Assembly: GCA_034509735.1 (NCBI GenBank)
Contig: JACGWO010000012.1
Coordinates: forward strand, 310,001-374,000
Direction of reading: 5' to 3'
DNA from: Sesamum alatum
Taxonomy: Eukaryota; Streptophyta; Magnoliopsida; Lamiales; Pedaliaceae
DNA length: 64,000 nt
Shown: piece after piece, positions 33,814-43,575 of the stretch
How the letters are laid out: every line of letters starts with the position of its first letter
Position numbering within the stretch: position 1 is the first letter of the stretch
The notes under the pieces: model-generated
Databases searched by the model: none
What the model was told of the DNA's origin: nothing
What the model saw: only the letters and a program-made list of their open reading frames with translations
Position numbers and translations under genes: made by a program

Positions 33814-36166
33814 TCATTGCGGGCTGCGTCTGTTAGGGCCCGAGGAGATCAAATCAGCATCAAGAGGAATCTCGTTAAGAGCATCAAATGGATTGTGAGT
33901 GGAAATGCTCATGTTGTTGTCCAAGGGGGGTGGAGTGTGATTGTCAACACCAAAACATAGACTACCATCTTGAGCCCGAGGGGGGCTACATGTGGATGTG
34001 GTTTTTGGAGCCGACGAAGATGAAGTATCGGCCAAATGGACATGAGGGGCAGTCATCGGTAAGGCGTCCGAAGGAGGGGGAGGTGCTTTAGGGACATAAA
34101 TGGCAACAGGCTGCTTGGATGACTTCTTCGTTGTAGGGCAAGCCGAAGCTGAGTGGCCGAGAGAGCAACATGAACGGCATTTGGGTGGAATCCATTCATA
34201 TTCCACATTGATACGACATGGAGATTCCGAACCATCCTCCGAAGGAATCATGATGTTATGCTTCGGAAGGGTGGAAGAGTAGTCCAACATGACGCATACA
34301 CGAGCGAAGTCCAGCCTCGTGCATGCTTTTGTGATGGGGGTCACTGTAAAGCGGGCTGCTGATTCCAATTGCAATGGTACTCAAGCCATCATCCGTCCAA
34401 AACTCAACCGAAAGATGGCGAAGTCAAATCCATACAGGAACTTGGGTGTGGTTCTGCTTACGCAAGGCAAGGCCGGGCTTCCAACGTTGGAGAACAATAG
34501 GCAAGCCTTGGAAGAGCCAAGGCCCGCCCTCAATAATTCCTTCCATAGCTGACGGGTTTTCAAAAGTGAAGAAGAAAAAATCGTTCGAAGTGGTTGTCAC
34601 ATCCTTGATTCCAGGCCAATTAGCATGGACATAGTCACGAAGAGGGAAAAACGGAGGTTTCCGACCAAGAAGATAGCCCACAGTCGTTGATTCCCACTGC
34701 AAGGATCCCCTTTTGATCATGTCAAGAGAAGGCCGGACAATGACCTCACCATTTTGATGCAGCAAGGTTTTCTTCTACTGCATGTAACGCAAGGTTTTCT
34801 TCTTCGAATTTTCACATGATGCAGCAAATTTATCAACATTAAAACCCGGTGGGCTGGTAGGACAAAGAGGCACCGAACCAATAAGAAATTCCGATTCAAT
34901 CGGAGCAACCAAATTAGTCAAAGCGGATGAATCATGCTCGGTGGGAGATGGAGCAGCAACATTAAGGCAAGACGAAGTAGATGGGCACTAGTTACCTTGT
35001 GCAAGCGGATGGACAACAGTCGGAGAGTATTAGTGAGCCAAGGCCGGAGAAGGAGGATGTTTTTCAGTCGGGGAAACAACCGCAGAATTTGTTGCTGCGC
35101 AAGACGTAGTAGCAGTTTTTTTTAGACCAAAAATGTGCAGCAGGTGACGAGGAATTAGCAACAGAATTTGCTGCAACGCAGGGCTGGACAACAACTGTTT
35201 TTTCAGACCAAAAATGTGCAGCAAGTGACGAGGAATTAACAGCAGAATTTGCTGCAACGCAGGCACTTTTTTCAGACCAAAAAAAGTGCAGCAGGTGATG
35301 AGGAATTAGCAGCAGAATTTGCTGCAACGCAAGGCTAGATAGCAGCAGTTTTTTCATTCATGTAAGACGGAGCAGCAGCATGATTTTCAGGTGTGCAAAA
35401 CGTAATAGAAACAGAATCATTTGCTGTGCAAAACGCAGAAACAGTTTTTTCAAACGAATAATTTGCACCAGGAAACGAAGTGTGAGGGAGTGAATGAGGG
35501 GCGCTGGAAAGCGCATCCTTGTATGATTTTTCATGCATCAATGGGGATACCGACAAAGGAGAACGCTGCAATGAATCAAATCTGAGTTGCTGCAGCACGG
35601 AAGTTGAAGAATCAGCCTGAAAATGAGGACGAATAACTCCAGGCTGCAACGCAATGCTGGGAGAAGCTCTAAGGGAGTATTTAGCCGAGGAAGGCGAAAG
35701 GTTTTCAGGGGAAAATGGAGGAACTCCGGCCAGAGGATGAGATGCTAAAAGGGAGGCGTTAGTAGTCGGCGGAATATCAAAAAGTCACGGCTGAATCTCA
35801 TGAGAGAATGCGTCTTGCACAGCGGATTTCAGGCTGTGGGAGGTGAAAGGGTGTTAGGACATGTGCTGAAGTTGGCTTGAGAGCCACAGCCCGCGATGGA
35901 TCAGCCATAGAAGTTTGCAGAGGAGGAGAAACTTCTTCACCAAACTGTAAACGCCACGCATCTTGGAGGTTTTTCATGGCAGCCATGGCTTGGACATCTC
36001 CTTTGTCAAACACACGAGAAGCAAGAGTGAAGAACTCGGAAATATTGAACTCTTGCTTGAAACCGACCATATGAGCATCTTCAGCCTCCTCCGGTGGCGG
36101 GTTGTCTTCTCCAGCGCTCCCATCGCCGATATCAAAGGGCTCCTTAGCCAAAACTTCTTCAGCCAT
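33814..36166 (-). pseudogene. LINE-A ORF1 (DUF4283 / CCHC protein), broken
   Basis: Starts MAEEVLAKEPFDIGDG at 36,166 in a good context (CCATGG). It continues through NISEFFTLASRVFDKGDVQ and QDAWRLQFGEE to about 35,800, then frames shift through a serine/alanine-rich middle. DUF4283 lies at 34,424-34,765 (GYLLGRKPPFFPLRDY, GPWLFQGLPIVLQRW). The zinc knuckle CRSCCSLGHSASAC follows in the 33,814-34,374 stretch. The end overlaps the ORF2 start region. An early stop at 33,814-33,816 lies just before the ATGATTAG junction kept in both copies and may be a CGA to TGA change. Confidence 0.9.
35112..35350 (-). repeat. Minisatellite in LINE-A ORF1 (about 3 units of 70-85 bp)
   Basis: Three successive units share TTTTTTCAGACCAAAAA, GTGCAGCAGGTGACGAGG and CAGAATTTGCTGCAACGC, starting near 35,115, 35,199 and 35,268. 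In translation they give repeated LQQILLLIPRHLLHIFG or its alternative frames. The + strand copy does not have this expansion, so it arose in this lineage of the element. Confidence 0.85.
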
Positions 36167-36258
36167 GGCTGAAAATGGAGGTGACGGTGTTTTGAGAGAG
36201 AGGGCAGTGCGTGTAGTGTGTGAGAGAGGGAGGAGAGAATTTTAGAGAGTCAAAAGAG

Positions 36259-36273
36259 TAGTAAACTCTCTTT
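36259..36273 (+). repeat. TSD, right of nested LINE-A
   Basis: The second copy of TAGTAAACTCTCTTT. Beyond it the lysine-rich linker of the gypsy polyprotein resumes. Confidence 0.92.
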
Positions 36274-36380
36274 CTCTTCATTTTTTTGCCTCTCCTTTTT
36301 CTTTCCTCCTTTGCTTTTCTTTTCTCCATCTTTTGAATCACTCATTTTCTTGTCACTCTCATTTTCACTCTCTTCTTTTT
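36274..36380 (-). pseudogene. gypsy lysine-rich linker between gag and pol
   Basis: The minus frame reads lysine/glutamate-rich residues (KKMKRKRV and similar runs), as in the spacer between the gag zinc knuckle and the protease/RT region of this gypsy group. It continues the frame interrupted by the nested LINE-A. Its upstream neighbour in the intact element, the rest of gag, is missing. Confidence 0.6.
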
Positions 36381-36510
36381 GTTAGGTAAAGGTAAATTGC
36401 ATAAATAAAGAGAAAGTTACACTAGTGACGTAGGTTGTGCGCCCAGTCCTCAAAAGAACGAAGGCCCAGGAAGGCAACATCAATCTACCAATCCTGGGCA
36501 CAAAACAACA
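36381..36510 (-). mobile_element. 5'-truncated LINE-A-type 3' tail
   Basis: On the minus strand it ends GCAATTTACCTTTACCTAAC, matching the tail of the two LINE-A copies, and includes their CCTGGGCC...CTGGGC 3' UTR words. Only about 130 bp are present. No clear TSD is visible: the left side is the lysine-rich linker and the right side is gag (EAIMAR). The insertion therefore coincides with, or was followed by, a deletion of the gag C-terminus. Confidence 0.8.
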
Positions 36511-37256
36511 ACGAGCCATAATTGCTTCATTATCCTCTATGATGTTAGTTTGAATCATAACAATCTCCATCTCTTTGTAGTACTCATCAACACTTTTAGA
36601 ACCTTGGGTAAGACGCTGGAGCTGGTTGTGAAGCTCATGACGATAATAGGATGGAACAAACCTCCTCCTCATGATTGCTCTCATCTCTTCCCATGTTGTG
36701 ATAGGACGTTCACATTCCTAACCCTTTCCTTTTGCATCTGATCCCACCAAACAAGAGCATAATCGGTAAACTCAAGGGTTGCGAGTTTGACCTTTTTACT
36801 CTCCGAGTAGTTATGGCATGAAAAGATTTGCTCAACACGCATCTCCCATTCCAAATATGCTTTGGGATCACTCTTTCCTTTAAATGAAGGAATTGTGGCC
36901 TTAACTTTGCCTAGGCCACCATCTTCATCTCTAGGCCGTCTCGGTCTATCTCTTGGTCTATTCACTCTCCTTGGCCGGATGTCCTCATATTCATCTTCAC
37001 CACTTGGATCCTCCAAATACTCATTATGAACATGATGTTGAGGCCGTGGATTGGGAGTTTGTCTTTGATTTGTAGCTCTTGGACCGGCAACTTGATCCAA
37101 TCTTTCATGAAGCCCTTCCAACTTACGGTCAAGCAACTTCTCAAGGTGGCTCACCAAGGCTTGCATATGGAATGCATCGACTCCGCCTTGTAGTGTTTCT
37201 CCCGAGTTGTTGTCATCACTTCCTTCAACAACTCATTTATCTCGATTTTCTGCCAT
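36511..37256 (-). pseudogene. gypsy gag (capsid region), broken
   Basis: Gag forms the virus-like particle. The expected ATG is at 37,256 (MAENRDK), followed by a TGA at codon 8. The same frame then continues QALVSHLEKLLDRKLEGLHE, an Arg/Pro/Asp-rich stretch, and the retrotransposon gag core KATIPSFKGKSDPKAYLEWE with YSESKKVKLATLEFTDYALV. A frame shift near 36,690 leads to FVPSYYRHELHNQLQRLTQG and SVDEYYKEMEI. It is cut at EAIMAR by the LINE tail; the gag zinc knuckle is absent. Confidence 0.9.
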
Positions 37257-37900
37257 TTAATAAAATTATAGGAACCTCACCAAATCCTTGCCACACTCTT
37301 TTTTTCTCTCTTTTATTTTTCCACTCGTATTTCACTTTTTTATTTTTCCACTCGTGTTTCACTCCTCACTTAATAATCTCACAACTCTTGACTCTCAATG
37401 ATAGTCTCACTATACTCAACACTCTCTAATCTAAAACTTATGAAACTCGATGCTTTTATCTAGCGACTCAAAAAACAAATGCAAATTATTTCCTCAACCA
37501 AGTATGTGTAGATGGACGATTCAAACTTACCTGTAACAAGAGAATGGTCTAAAGAAGCTAGGTACAAATTGGGAAATCAAGATCGGTTGGCTTACAAGGA
37601 TAGTAGCAAAGTATAGCTAGGAAACAATAACACAATCTTATTTTTCTTTCTTTTGTTTTTTTTTCCTTTCAAATGGCCCCCTTTTTTTTCACTTTTGTAC
37701 TTTTTTTTTTGCCTTCTTTTCTTGAACGAATTTTTCTTCTTTTTTTTTGCTGCTCGTTTGTTTTTTTTTTTTAGCTTTTCTCTTCTTTTTTTTTGTTTTC
37801 TTTTGTAGAGATAAAACTAAAGATAACAATGGGGTGCGGAAGCTTGGTGGTGTAAGATAAAAGATAGATGGAACTTGGGGAACCTACCGTGTCAACCGAA
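37257..37900. other. gypsy leader between PBS and gag, T-rich
   Basis: Non-coding, about 645 bp. The part from 37,640 to 37,810 is rich in T-runs of 7-12 with scattered CTTTT, so on the element strand it is A-rich. I see no ORF or other recognisable structure. Confidence 0.7.
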
Positions 37901-37913
37901 GGCTCTGATACCA
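37901..37913 (-). promoter_or_regulatory. Primer-binding site (initiator tRNA-Met)
   Basis: On the minus strand TGGTATCAGAGCC, two bases downstream of the 5' LTR end, is the standard PBS complementary to the 3' end of plant initiator methionine tRNA. It fixes the element's 5' side on the right. Confidence 0.93.
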
Positions 37914-37915
37914 CA

Positions 37916-38205
37916 TGATATGGTATTGACCATTGGTGGCCTGATCTTCACGACGTAGGCTTGAAATGGATAAAGAGGTCCGTGACCTGAGGAATGCAAA
38001 TAGCCAACCAACGTTATTTGAACGTGACCTGCTACTTAGAACATTCAACCAACCACGAGCACGAGTAAATCAATCCACACAACAACACACTTGGGTCGAG
38101 CACGAATTGGGGGCTTTGTGAATTTGAATCACCAACCTAATATGCTAGATTGACAAAGCAAGGTTTCACTAAAGCTGAAAATAGGATATAAACTCTCCAA
38201 AATAA
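37916..38205 (-). repeat. gypsy 5' LTR, inner part
   Basis: Matches 27,663-27,952 of the 3' LTR closely (TGATATGGTATTGACC...CTCTCCAAAATA), then breaks directly into LINE-B sequence. Confidence 0.93.
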
Positions 38206-40265
38206 GTTGTCGAATTTCCTCAACCACTAATCTCCCTATCGTATCAGCAGTACGCTCAGTTGCTTGGAACCTCCTTCGGTTGTGTTCTTGCCAAAGGTGG
38301 TAGATAAATGAGGCCAACAAAGCTCTATATGCTGCATTAATAACATGCCGTCCTCTCCACCTTGTAGCTGGCCAAGTAACATCCGTATTCCACTCTCGGT
38401 TCGGCCATGGAAACCGAACTCGGCGTCTGATGGCTCCAAGGCATTGACATGAAAACCAACAATCAAAGAACATGTGAGCATGAGTTTCAAATTGTCCGTC
38501 AATGCATAGTATACAAGTAGTGTCCAAGTGAAGAAACCAAGGCTTATTATCCATAGTGGATAATCGTCCAAGGATAGCAAGCCACAAGATGAAGGTGTTG
38601 CGTGGGATTTTGAAAGGCCCCAAAAGAAGTGAAGACCAAACAACTTTTGGTGAGGATGCCCGTAAAGCTCTATATGCCTCCGATGTAGAAAAAACTGTTC
38701 CTGTCCCTCTCCAGAGAATCTGATCCTGTCCACCGTGAATGGTGGGCAAGGACAACAAAATAACCAAGCACTCCATGTCTGTGATAAGTGGCCAATTCCA
38801 TTCCCCCTCAAGAATGACAGATTTCAATAAATCAGTACCGGATGTTCCAGTCAAGCCAGGACCCCTTGGTATCTGCTGAATAAGAGGGCCTAGGTGGTGC
38901 CAAGGGTCATGCCATAGAGATGTGAAACCACCATCACCAATAATGTATTCAATCTGAGGCTTCAAAATAGGTCGCAGGCGGAGAAGCTTCCTCCATGCCC
39001 ACGATCCCGCTTTGTCTCCCACCGTCCAAACAGATTTACCACGAAGTCTGTAATGGTAGATCCACGCCACCCAGATAGAAGAAGAAGTACTATGATGTAT
39101 AATCGACCACAGGTGTTTACTCATCAAGGCATAATTAAGTGTCTGAACATCTCGAATACCTTGACCACCTTCCTCCTTAGGTAGACACACTTGTGACCAA
39201 GCAACTTTCGCGTATCCCGTCTGTGAGGATCCTTTCCAAAGGAAGTTTCTCATCAACTGCTCAATGCCCCGAATAATCCCTTTTGACAAAATAAATGCCA
39301 AGGACAAGTAAGTGTGAAAGGCCATGTGGACTGATTTAATCAACTGAACACGTCCCGTGAATGTTAGCTGTACACCTTCCCAACTTTTAATCCGCTTCTC
39401 AATTTTCAGCAACAGAGGCTGGCAATCTGATATTTTAAGACGCGAAGAGAGAAGTGGGAGACCAAGGTATCTAACCGGCAATAGGCCCTCCTGGAATCCC
39501 AATAACTTCAGGAGTGCATCCTTGTTGTCCTGGGCTGATTTGGAGATAATAATCTGACTCTTAGCAGGGTTGGCAAATAATCCAGAAAGACCCGAGAAAA
39601 TTTGAAGGCCCCTATGGAATACACCGAACGACCCCTCATCAGCACTACTGAATAACAACAGATCGTCAGCGAAACTCAACTGGAAAAGTCCAATCTCCTG
39701 GCACTTCCAGTGGAACCGAAATCCTTCATCCTATTCAATAAGATGTTGGATAATCATCCGAAGAACCTCCATAACCATAATAAAAAGGTAAGGCGACATT
39801 GGGTCACCTTGTCTTAACCCTCGTGCTCCGGTAAAAAAACCATATATGCTACCATTAAGGCACACCGAAAAGGAGGTCGTTGTAACACACTCCTCCACCC
39901 ACCTCCGAAATTGATGCGGGAAACCGAAAAGATCCAAAGTTGCTAATAGGAAGTCCCATTCGACCATGTCATAAGCCTTTCTCAAGTCCACTTTGAAGGC
40001 ACATCTTGGAGGTGATTGCTATTGATTGTACCCATCGAAAAGCTCCTGAGCCAACAAGATATTATCACTAATAGATCGGCCTGGAACAAAAGCATTCTGA
40101 GTCGAACTAATCAACCTATCCAGCAAAGGCCGAAGCCGCTGCACAATAATCTTCGTGATCGCTTTATACAACACGTTGCAACACGAAATAGGGCGAAAAT
40201 CGGCCACAGTGACCGGGGATTGAACTTTTGGGATGAGTGCAAGCAAAGTAGCATTAACCTGCTTC
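38206..40265 (-). pseudogene. LINE-B ORF2 fragment (RT and zf-RVT), lodged in LTR
   Basis: A minus-strand piece of a LINE distinct from LINE-A. One frame runs throughout, interrupted only by TAG at 40,019-40,021 and TAG at 39,731-39,733. Motifs in order are ISCCNVLYKAITKIIVQRL, STQNAFVPGRSISDNILLAQ, VDLRKAYDMVEWDFLLATL, GARGLRQGDPMSPYLFIMV, LSFADDLLLFS (RT catalytic Asp pair), FTGRVQLIKSV, the GWKRL-like tail, and zf-RVT with CILCIDGQFETHAHMFFDC. It begins at about LKQVNAT, lacks the endonuclease and has no 3' tail or poly(A). It is therefore a fragment cut at both ends, not a normal 5'-truncated insertion. Confidence 0.93.
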
Positions 40266-40361
40266 AGTGACTCCTTGGTGGATGTACATTCAATAATTAG
40301 TCAAAATATGACTAAAAACTATGCATTCTTGGTCAAAAACGAGTAAAACTTATGGTCTTCC
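40266..40361 (-). repeat. gypsy 5' LTR, outer part (truncated)
   Basis: Resumes the LTR at AGTGACTCCTTGGTGG, matching 28,069 onward in the complete LTR, and stops after TATGGTCTTCC. The LTR should continue for about 330 bp more. About 116 bp of LTR (equivalent to 27,953-28,068) are missing at the LINE-B patch. Confidence 0.9.
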
Positions 40362-40397
40362 GCATTCGCGCTACTCCCGGGCCGATCCACACGCCTT

Positions 40398-41215
40398 TGC
40401 TAGGCTTTCAATGATTGGCTGCGAAATCTAAGGATTGTCCTAGATTTCGAAAACCAGGCTTATTTTTTGGATAAGCCTCTTCCTCGGATCTTATCGGAGG
40501 GGTCCCCGTCAGAAGAGCGTTTGACGTTCAATGAATGGCAGGAGGACAACCGCAAGGTCCGCAGCATCATACTGGCATTCATGACTAATGAGATCCAGAA
40601 ACAGTATGATCGGTTGGATGATGTTAGCTCGATAATGCTCCGATGAAACACGTTTATGCGGTACCGGACCGGCATATTAGATATGCTGCGACGAAGGCAT
40701 TTTTTGGAGCTAAGATGACAGAAGGGTCGTCTGTACACCAGCATGGAGTGATGATGCTATCCCTTGTGGAGAAGCTCAAAGACCTCCGAGCTGATCTTGG
40801 AAAAGAGACGTACATCGACGTGATCCTTCAGTCTCTTCCTCCCTCATTTGACCCGTTTATCGTTAACTATAGCATGAATGTACTTGAAAAAGACCTTCAC
40901 GAGTTGATGAACATGTTGGTCCAATACAAGGCAACGATTGAAAAGTCTGCATCGTCGGTATTGGTGGGGGAGGCTTCGACCTCAAGAGTGAAAGGCAAAG
41001 GGGCTGGACGCTGGAGGAGGAAGAAGGGTAAGACAAAATCAGCCGCTGCAAGCGCACAGAGCGCTCATGTTGCCATGCTGGGCATGGGCAAAGGAAAGAG
41101 GAAGGCGGTTCGGCAGTCAAGGATTGCAAAAGATGTTCGCATATATTGTCGTGAAAAGGGAAATTGGAAGAGGGAGTGTCCTAAACTCCTCTCCAACCAA
41201 GGTACATTTGATTTG
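40398..41215 (+). pseudogene. copia gag (UBN2-type) with altered zinc knuckle
   Basis: Gag of plant copia elements. From about 40,408 the frame reads FNDWLRNLRIVLDFENQAYF to a TGA near 40,643. After a frame change it continues MKHVYAVPDRHIRYAATKAF, MTEGSSVHQHGVMMLSLVEK and LVQYKATIEKSASS. A basic stretch leads to the knuckle region, read here as VRIYCREKGNWKRECPKLL. In the usual C-x2-C-x4-H-x4-C motif the first Cys and the His are therefore replaced (Arg and Asn), so RNA binding would be lost. The frame runs to about 41,265. Confidence 0.88.
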
Positions 41216-41239
41216 AGCTTTAACATGATTATTATTCTA

Positions 41240-41400
41240 CTCTTGGGTATTGGATACCAGCTGTAGAGCTCATATCTGCAAATGGTTTGCAGGTGATGGA
41301 AAGGAGTAGAAGGCTAAGACGGAGATGGTTCTAAAGCTAGGCAATGGTTGGGCTATTGACATAGAAGCTATAGGACTAGTAAGGCTTAGCTATTAGTGAT
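41240..41400 (+). pseudogene. copia protease remnant
   Basis: In one frame LDTSCRAHIC (about 41,252-41,281) matches the plant copia protease active-site motif of the type LDTGC..HIC, including the catalytic Asp. It is followed, in another frame, by GLQVMERSRRLRR and LKLGN. Several frame changes; non-functional. Confidence 0.75.
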
Positions 41401-41579
41401 CATGTTAGGATAGAGTTGATAGGTCACGATTATGTAACCTAGTGATCAAATTATGTTTTTCTATTGTTGGACAATAAGGATTACATGTTTTTTTATCAAT
41501 GAAAGTTTCTTTTATTTGACAAAGAATGCTAATTCTTGTCTGCTAGGTTGTTTGCATAATTGTTTCAATACTATCCAAT

Positions 41580-42330
41580 AATTAGATTATGAATGCTCAA
41601 AACAAATGATGAAATGGATAATCAAGACAAACTCACATATTTGGCATGCAAAGCTAGGTCACATTCCTCTAGATAGGATAAGGAGGTTAATAGATTCAAG
41701 TAGTCTAGAAATAGACAATATGAGCCTGCTAGCTTGCAAGTCCTTCCTGAGCAGGAAGATGGGCAAGAAGCTCTTTGTAGGACAAAGTATGCTTGCTAGT
41801 GGTCTGTTGGATTGGATCCAGACAGACATCTGTGGGTCACTGAATACACAAGACCAGTAGAGGGTTCACAAGTCTAAGGGCCTTTGGAAGGCTCAGGGAA
41901 TTAGATTTGAAGTGGGAACCAAACTGGTTGCAAAATTAACCTTCGACTGGATCGAGTGGTGTGTATTTAGTGGGAGCTTTTGATGTATCTAAATGAGAAT
42001 GGAATTCTCACTCAGTGGAATTCTCTCTGAAGCGCCACAATTGAACAGTGTCTCTAATAAGGGAGGAATCGAACCTTGTTGGACATGGTTCGATCGGTGT
42101 TTTCACTAAACTACCTTGGCCCATTTGGGCGTGTTCTTAAGACAGCGGCCAAGTTGTAAAACATGGCACTTTCTAAAGATCGTGGCCCAGACGCCATATT
42201 GGATATGGCATGGCAAGCCTGTATCCTACAAAGTACTTGAGTATGTAGGATGGTCTTACATACGTCAAGGGACTAGTGGGAGGCAAACTAGATTTGCACA
42301 GGTTTATGTGTTGTCCTAAGAGAAATTGGA
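41580..42330 (+). pseudogene. copia GAG-pre-integrase and integrase remnant
   Basis: The frame 41,606-41,860 holds SHIWHAKLGHIPLDRIRRLI and LLDWIQTDICGSL: the pre-integrase HxxLGH motif and the integrase entry with its first catalytic Asp (QTDICG). From about 41,990 decayed sequence matches the integrase end, with QWNS...APQLN, WTWFDR and VAQTPYWIWHGKPVSYKVLE in mixed frames. The DDE glutamate region is not readable. Confidence 0.8.
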
Positions 42331-43560
42331 TTTCAGAGGATAACCGGTGTGAGGAGTAGCTCCTTGAGGAATCAAGTAGAGCGGGCACCTCAGTACGATA
42401 TTGCAAACATCATTTGAAATCAAGTTTACTCACTAACTGTATTCCAGTTTTCCTAAGGATGACCAGAATATCTTAGATACATGAGAGGTATGGATTTCAG
42501 GGTCAGTCCAGTCAATTAGATTATAATCCAAAAGACATAAGGAGAAGCAATGTTGGGCATTGGATCGAATTAATGGCTTAGAGCCGTGTGATTCGACATG
42601 GAATTCAAACTAGGTTTGAAACTCTATGTAACTGGAATATTCATTTTAATGAGTTCATGCGGGGTATGACTCGGTCAGTAACTAGCTTTGAGGGTCAGTG
42701 GGAGTTTAGTTGTGTTCCTAGTGTTTAAGTGTGTAACTTCTTATTCATTTGGAATGAATTTAAGATGTTAGAAAACATTGAAACACGAACGTTGCTCACG
42801 CAGTTCTCCATGAAAGGAATTGGATTCCTATATATAGGGTTAAGCTGTCCAAGACTCAGTCAGGGTTGGCTGATGAGGAAGCTCAGATGTTTGACATCCC
42901 CTACATCTTTGTCGTAGGCAACATAGGTATGTTGTTTGGTGCATTGGACCTGATGTTGTGTATGCTTTGGGCGTAACGATAGAAATCGGGTGTGTACCGA
43001 GAAGGCAGTAGACTGCTGTTGAGAACAGTCTTTAATACCTGAATAAGGATTAAAGAAGTGTTCTTGATGCAAGTGCTATGGAGAGTTGATTCCAGAAGGC
43101 TATAGCAATACTAGCTTCCAGGATCATGTGAATAATATCTAGTCTCAGTATGAACATATATTCAGGCTTAATGGTAAGGTGGTGGCTTGGAAAGGTTTCA
43201 AGCGGGACACCACGATGGACCATGAAAGTTGAATGTATGGCAACTTTAGAAGTTGCTCCGAAGAGTGGTTTGGATGAAAAACCACATCCTATGGTTGGGT
43301 GTGGTGTCTAGCACAGGATAGCCAGTAGTTACCTTGGAGGATAACAACATGGCTGTAGCGCAAGCTATAGGACCGAGATCTCATCACGGATCCAGGAAAA
43401 TTCTTAGACAGTACCATCTACTTGGAGCAATGGCATGAAGAGATGACGTGTGGTTGGACCGCATCATCTTGGCAGAAATAAGGTAGACCCATGAGACCGA
43501 GCCGGATATCGCAGATTACTCATGCTCAGATAAGTCTGACCAACATGGGTGATTGGCTTT
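42330..43560 (+). pseudogene. copia RT edge and RNase H remnant
   Basis: Weak but ordered similarity to the pol C-terminus. Near 42,895 DIPYIFVVGN corresponds to the IPYASAVG motif. At about 43,080-43,200 GELIPEGYSNTSFQ and FRLNGKVVAWKGFKRDT match RNase H. At about 43,338-43,440 DNNMAVAQAIGPRSHHGSRK matches the DNNGAIAQA...RSKH segment. Stops and frame changes are frequent. The RT catalytic YVDD region is not present, so an internal deletion is likely between about 42,500 and 42,780. Confidence 0.7.
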
Positions 43561-43563
43561 AGG

Positions 43564-43575
43564 TTAAGTGGGAGA
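43564..43575 (+). promoter_or_regulatory. copia polypurine tract and 3' LTR start
   Basis: AAGTGGGAGATTG directly precedes TGTTAGAATAGG. The word pair GTGGGAGA/TGTTAG is the usual PPT-LTR junction in plant copia elements. Confidence 0.82.

Larger units (their letters stand above)
30046..36258 (-). mobile_element. LINE-A retrotransposon, 6.2 kb, nested in gypsy
   Basis: The longest copy of the family in the window, on the minus strand and bracketed by a perfect 15 bp duplication. Its 3' end carries oligo(A) (T-run 30,046-30,052 on the + strand) and the family tail. ORF1 starts at 36,166 after a C/T-rich 5' leader; ORF2 starts at 33,805. It keeps the RT catalytic FADD motif that the + strand copy lacks, but has many frame breaks. 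It sits between the RT-entry segment and the lysine-rich gag linker of the gypsy element, so it is younger than that element. Confidence 0.95.
27663..40361 (-). mobile_element. Ty3/gypsy LTR retrotransposon (chromovirus-like), nested and deleted
   Basis: A minus-strand element. Its 3' LTR is 27,663-28,492, followed by the PPT, integrase, an RNase H/RT remnant, gag, the PBS at 37,901-37,913 and a 5' LTR from 37,916. The interior is interrupted by a full LINE-A (30,046-36,258) and a LINE tail (36,381-36,510). The 5' LTR is split by LINE-B (38,206-40,265) and truncated at 40,361 against the copia element. Most of RT and RNase H, the protease and the C-terminal part of gag are missing. Because the right LTR end is lost, the TSD cannot be confirmed. 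The gag and integrase wording and the iMet PBS fit plant chromoviruses; the lineage is not settled. Confidence 0.92.

Noticed and set aside
40019..40270. LINE-B as a normal 5'-truncated insertion
   Set aside because: It has no poly(A), no tail and no TSD, and LTR bases are missing at the site, so it is described instead as a fragment replacing part of the LTR.
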